Positions 6,802 through 9,281 of a DNA stretch of 9,281 bases are shown here, in pieces. The notes under the pieces are model-generated. The model saw only the letters and a program-made list of their open reading frames with translations. It was not told the origin of the DNA and ran no database searches. This stretch comes from Chryseobacterium gleum. Lineage in GTDB: Bacteria; Bacteroidota; Bacteroidia; Flavobacteriales_D; Sanyastnellaceae. The position numbers were made by a program, and so were the translations under genes. Within the stretch, counting starts at the first letter, position 1. Each line of letters opens with the position of its first letter. Location: NCBI GenBank assembly GCA_943330925.2, contig CALQJP020000066.1, positions 1 to 9,281 on the forward strand. Reading direction: 5' to 3'.

Positions 6802-8286
6802 ATGCCCTTCAATGCGCAGGATGAACAACTATTGACTCAACGTGGTATGAGCGTTAATTCGGTGTTGCAGCAAATTCATCAGTTTGTACACGACACTCAA
6901 CCTGCGCATCTCGACAGACCTTGCACGGTTGGTGATGGCATACTGGCACTATCCGCCACGGAGTGTATTTCCTACAAGCAGATATTCGAACAAGCGGCAC
7001 AGAAAATTTCCATTCAAAAGTTTGTTCCTTCGTCGGGAGCAGCGAGCCGCATGTTCAAGCATTTATACAACTACGACCCGAATAATGTATCTGAATTAAC
7101 GGAGGAGTTTATCATACGATTTGATCAGTTTCCTTTCAAGGGCCTTGTTGAAATGCGCATGCAGGAGGCCGGTATGAATTTGAATGATCTTCGTGCCCGC
7201 AATGAATGGGCGGTGATTTTTGATTTCATTTTGGGTGCTCACGGCTTGAATTATGACGACCAACTGAAAGGTTTGGTTGTCTTTCACAGTAGAGGCAGTG
7301 AGTTGTATACTGCTTTTGATGAGCACTTGCATGAGGCTATTGCCTATGGTAAGCAAGGCGATGGTCGTTGCCGGATTCACTTTACACTGGCGCCTCAACA
7401 TTTTGAACGTGTTTCTGTTTACTTCGATGAGAAGCTGAAGCAATTCGCATACGATCATGTTGAATTGTCTTTTAGTTCGCAAAATCCGTCAACCGATACC
7501 TTGGCACTTACAAAAGACAACGAGCCATTTCGCGATAAGAACGGTGCGTTGGTTTTTCGCCCTAGCGGTCACGGTGCGTTAATACACAACCTTCAGCAGT
7601 TGGATGCCGACATTGTATTCATCAAGAACATTGACAATGTAACAGCCCAAAGTGCATTGGCCGATACTGTTTTTTACAAGCAGATATTGGGTGGAGTGTT
7701 ATACGACTTACGCTCCAGGATTTTTGATTTTCTTAATCGGCTCGACACCGATGAAGCCGCCCTTGAAGAGGCTTTGGAGTTTATTCAAACATGGTTTCAA
7801 CCCGGATTACCAATTGGCATGACTCGGCAGCAGATGCTCCAATATGCACAGTTGAGGCTCGACCGGCCCTTGCGCGTATGCGGCATGGTGCGCAATGAGG
7901 GTGAGCCCGGGGGCGGGCCATTCTGGGTGAGAATACAGGGCGGTTACATCAGTAAACAAATTGTTGAAAGGAGCCAGGTCGATGTTGCAGATCCCCAGCA
8001 AGCGAAAATTCTCTCGTCATCTACGCACTTTAATCCGGTCGATTTGGTGTGCAGCATTAAGAGTCGCTCCGGGGAAAACTATCACTTGGATGAGTTTGTT
8101 GATTATACCTCCGGCTTCGTTACCGAAAAGTTTCAACAAGGTTCCGTATTGAAGGCATTGGAATGGCCAGGCTTGTGGAATGGCGCAATGGCGTTGTGGA
8201 ATACAGTTTTTGTGGAGGTTCCGGTTTCAACATTTAATCCTGTCAAAACCGTAAATGATTTGCTGCGTCCCGGGCATCAAGGTTGA
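6802..8286 (+). CDS. DUF4301 family protein, possible UDP-sugar-pyrophosphorylase-like enzyme (494 aa)
   Basis: I recognise this as a DUF4301 protein, a Bacteroidota family without an assigned function. It has no signal peptide or membrane segment, so it is likely cytoplasmic. Conserved-looking blocks are FVPSSGAASRMFK (74-86), GLVVFH (157-162), HFTLAPQHF (193-201), RPSGHGALIHNL (253-264), DADIVFIKNIDNV (268-280), VCGMVRNEGEPGGGPFWV (359-376) and HFNPVDLVC (409-417). The order and content of the first block and the GHG and NIDN blocks resemble UDP-glucose/UDP-N-acetylglucosamine pyrophosphorylases (a Gly-rich loop with Arg and Lys, PxGHG, then NxDN for the metal). This suggests a nucleotidyltransferase fold, but that is my inference. 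The ATG at 6802 is preferred: a TTG at 6733 in the same frame lies inside the upstream terminator. The last 10 nt overlap the end of the convergent ABC gene. Confidence 0.85.
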   Translation: MPFNAQDEQLLTQRGMSVNSVLQQIHQFVHDTQPAHLDRPCTVGDGILALSATECISYKQIFEQAAQKISIQKFVPSSGAASRMFKHLYNYDPNNVSELTEEFIIRFDQFPFKGLVEMRMQEAGMNLNDLRARNEWAVIFDFILGAHGLNYDDQLKGLVVFHSRGSELYTAFDEHLHEAIAYGKQGDGRCRIHFTLAPQHFERVSVYFDEKLKQFAYDHVELSFSSQNPSTDTLALTKDNEPFRDKNGALVFRPSGHGALIHNLQQLDADIVFIKNIDNVTAQSALADTVFYKQILGGVLYDLRSRIFDFLNRLDTDEAALEEALEFIQTWFQPGLPIGMTRQQMLQYAQLRLDRPLRVCGMVRNEGEPGGGPFWVRIQGGYISKQIVERSQVDVADPQQAKILSSSTHFNPVDLVCSIKSRSGENYHLDEFVDYTSGFVTEKFQQGSVLKALEWPGLWNGAMALWNTVFVEVPVSTFNPVKTVNDLLRPGHQG

Positions 8287-8289
8287 TGC
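8274..8289. repeat. Inverted repeat spanning the convergent stop codons
   Basis: GCATCAA (8274-8280) and TTGATGC (8283-8289) are perfect inverted copies around a GG centre. The stop of the minus-strand ABC gene (TCA at 8277-8279) and of the plus-strand DUF4301 gene (TGA at 8284-8286) sit at mirror positions inside it. It could form a small hairpin in either transcript, but no T-tract follows on the plus strand, so I do not call it a terminator. Confidence 0.6.
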
Positions 8290-8906
8290 TTGTGCAGATT
8301 GATATCAATTTCTTGCTTGCAAAGAAACGTTTCTCTTTCATCGCGATTCGACGCAACCAGTAAGATTTTTCCTTCCAGATTGCTTTGCAATAGTGTTTGA
8401 TACCATTCAACAGCAGCATGATCCAGATGTGAACAAGGCTCATCGAGCAACAAGATGGGCGAATCGCTTAGAATTGCAAGTCCAAGTTTTACGCGTTGCT
8501 TCATTCCGCTTGAAAAGGTTTTCAGCGGTTGGTTCAGGTTTTTTTGCAGCTGAATCTTTGCCGCGAAATCGCTGCTTTCGTTGTATCCGGGAAGTTTTTT
8601 GAATTCAAGGAACAACGAAACATTTTCCTGTAACGTCAATTCATCCCACAGTTGAACGGCAGGTGAGCAAATGGAAACGTATCGAAAGACTTCATCTCGA
8701 GCTACAACCTTGTCTCCCATGGTCCACTTTACATCACCCCGTGTGGGCGACAGATAACCGGAAACAATTTGCAATAGTGTTGATTTCCCTGAACCGTTAT
8801 TACCAACAACAGAGGTCTGTGAGTCGGAGGGGAGGTGCATCGAAACAGACTCGAAAACCCATTCTCTCCTATAACGCTTTGCTATTTGGTGGAGCTCGAT
8901 GTTCAA
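8277..8906 (-). CDS. ABC-type ATPase subunit encoded directly after lpxA (209 aa)
   Basis: A stand-alone nucleotide-binding domain of the ABC superfamily, similar in size to CcmA-like transporter ATPases; no membrane partner is encoded here. Walker A is GNNGSGKST (35-43), the signature is a variant, FSSGMKQR (131-138) in place of LSGGQ, and Walker B with catalytic Glu is ILLLDEP (151-157; Asp155, Glu156), followed by a D-loop-like HLD (160-162). Two usual residues are absent: the Q-loop Gln position appears to be Pro82 in CSPAVQLWDELT, and the switch His is Asn187 in LLVASNRDE. The start is TTG at 8906, 4 nt after the lpxA stop; no ATG lies upstream in frame before lpxA coding sequence, and the next internal ATG (residue 23) would remove the first strand. 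This supports co-transcription with lpxA and perhaps a role in envelope lipid handling, which is inference. Its 3' end overlaps the DUF4301 gene by 10 nt. Confidence 0.9.
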   Translation of the reverse strand: MNIELHQIAKRYRREWVFESVSMHLPSDSQTSVVGNNGSGKSTLLQIVSGYLSPTRGDVKWTMGDKVVARDEVFRYVSICSPAVQLWDELTLQENVSLFLEFKKLPGYNESSDFAAKIQLQKNLNQPLKTFSSGMKQRVKLGLAILSDSPILLLDEPCSHLDHAAVEWYQTLLQSNLEGKILLVASNRDERETFLCKQEIDINLHKHQP

Positions 8907-8910
8907 CGTA

Positions 8911-9281
8911 TCAAAGTCCTTGAGGTCCGCGTATGATGCCTTTGTCGCTGGCTCTAATAAAGTCCAGGATGATTTGCTTGTGCTCGGTGTTGGGCAACTC
9001 TAGTTCCGCGGCATGCATGGCTCTGCTCATATTGCTGTTGTGCACGTATATCATGCGGTATACATCTTCGATATGTGCGATAACTTCGTTGTCGAATCCT
9101 CGGCGACGCAAGCCGACAGTATTCACTCCTGCGTAGCTGAGTGGCTCACGTGCTGCTTTCACATACGGAGGAACGTTTTTGCGAACCAAGCTACCTCCGG
9201 CTACAAAGGCATGCTGACCAACTCTTACGAATTGTTGTATGGCAACTACCCCTTCGATAATTACCCAATCTTCAATATCGA
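8911..9281 (-). CDS. lpxA: UDP-N-acetylglucosamine acyltransferase LpxA, C-terminal 122 residues (runs off right edge)
   Basis: LpxA transfers an R-3-hydroxyacyl chain from acyl carrier protein to UDP-GlcNAc, the first step of lipid A synthesis, in the cytoplasm as a homotrimer. The visible part (about 122 of roughly 260 residues) begins in the last coils of the left-handed beta helix: a DWVIIEGVVAIQQFVRVGQH stretch, then AFVAGGSLVRKNVPPYVKA. The C-terminal helical domain follows, with the landmark REPLSYAGVNTVGLRRRGF and a GIIRGP ending close to the GLIR end of E. coli LpxA. The frame is open through base 9281, so the true start lies outside; a TTG at 9189 is only an internal Leu codon. The stop (8911-8913) is 4 nt from the ABC ATPase start, so the two genes are almost certainly co-transcribed. 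Other lpx genes probably lie beyond the right edge, which cannot be confirmed here. Confidence 0.96.
   Translation of the reverse strand, partial: DIEDWVIIEGVVAIQQFVRVGQHAFVAGGSLVRKNVPPYVKAAREPLSYAGVNTVGLRRRGFDNEVIAHIEDVYRMIYVHNSNMSRAMHAAELELPNTEHKQIILDFIRASDKGIIRGPQGL

Noticed and set aside
6944..6959. Possible sigma-54 promoter (TGGCAC at 6944-6949; another TGGCAC at 7502-7507)
   Set aside because: The -12 TTGCA is missing after the 5-nt spacer in both cases (GCCAC and AAAGA instead), and both lie within coding sequence.
7096..7482. Minus-strand open frame of 128 codons inside the DUF4301 gene
   Set aside because: It is a shadow of the plus-strand reading frame, with no recognisable domain or start context.

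Overview
The window looks like ordinary chromosomal DNA from a member of the Bacteroidota, probably near the Flavobacteriales. The signs are a DUF4301 protein (a family I know essentially from Bacteroidota), an HAE3-type RND/MMPL exporter of the kind common there, an lpxA followed directly by a lone ABC ATPase, no convincing Shine-Dalgarno sequences, and several start codons that lie only 5-12 nt after a Bacteroidota-type -7 element (TAnnTTTG or a near match). LpxA implies a Gram-negative cell that makes lipid A. No insertion sequence, phage gene, CRISPR array, rRNA or tRNA was seen.

Layout. (1) 1-2967, minus strand: an HAE3-family RND exporter followed 11 nt later by rfbA (glucose-1-phosphate thymidylyltransferase), which runs off the left edge. 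(2) 3035-5154, plus strand, divergent from (1): rpoN (sigma-54) overlapping a PAP2-like membrane protein by 7 nt. (3) 5165-6181, minus strand: galE, ending 10 nt from the PAP2-like gene, tail to tail. (4) 6311-8286, plus strand: a single-domain HPt phosphotransfer protein, a strong intrinsic terminator with a UUCG tetraloop, then the DUF4301 gene. (5) 8277-9281, minus strand: the C-terminal part of lpxA, cut by the right edge, followed 4 nt later by an ABC ATPase with a TTG start. The ABC gene ends inside the end of the DUF4301 gene, and an inverted repeat places the two stop codons symmetrically.

How the genes fit together. Several genes serve the cell envelope: RfbA and GalE make activated sugars for surface polysaccharide, LpxA starts lipid A synthesis, the RND protein probably exports a lipid or other amphiphile, and the PAP2-like protein may act on a phospho-lipid. 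RpoN and the HPt protein are regulators whose partners (an enhancer-binding protein, a histidine kinase) lie outside the window. The most interesting unknown is the DUF4301 protein: its motifs look like those of UDP-sugar pyrophosphorylases, which would make it another sugar-nucleotide-type enzyme. No clearly new multi-gene system is visible.
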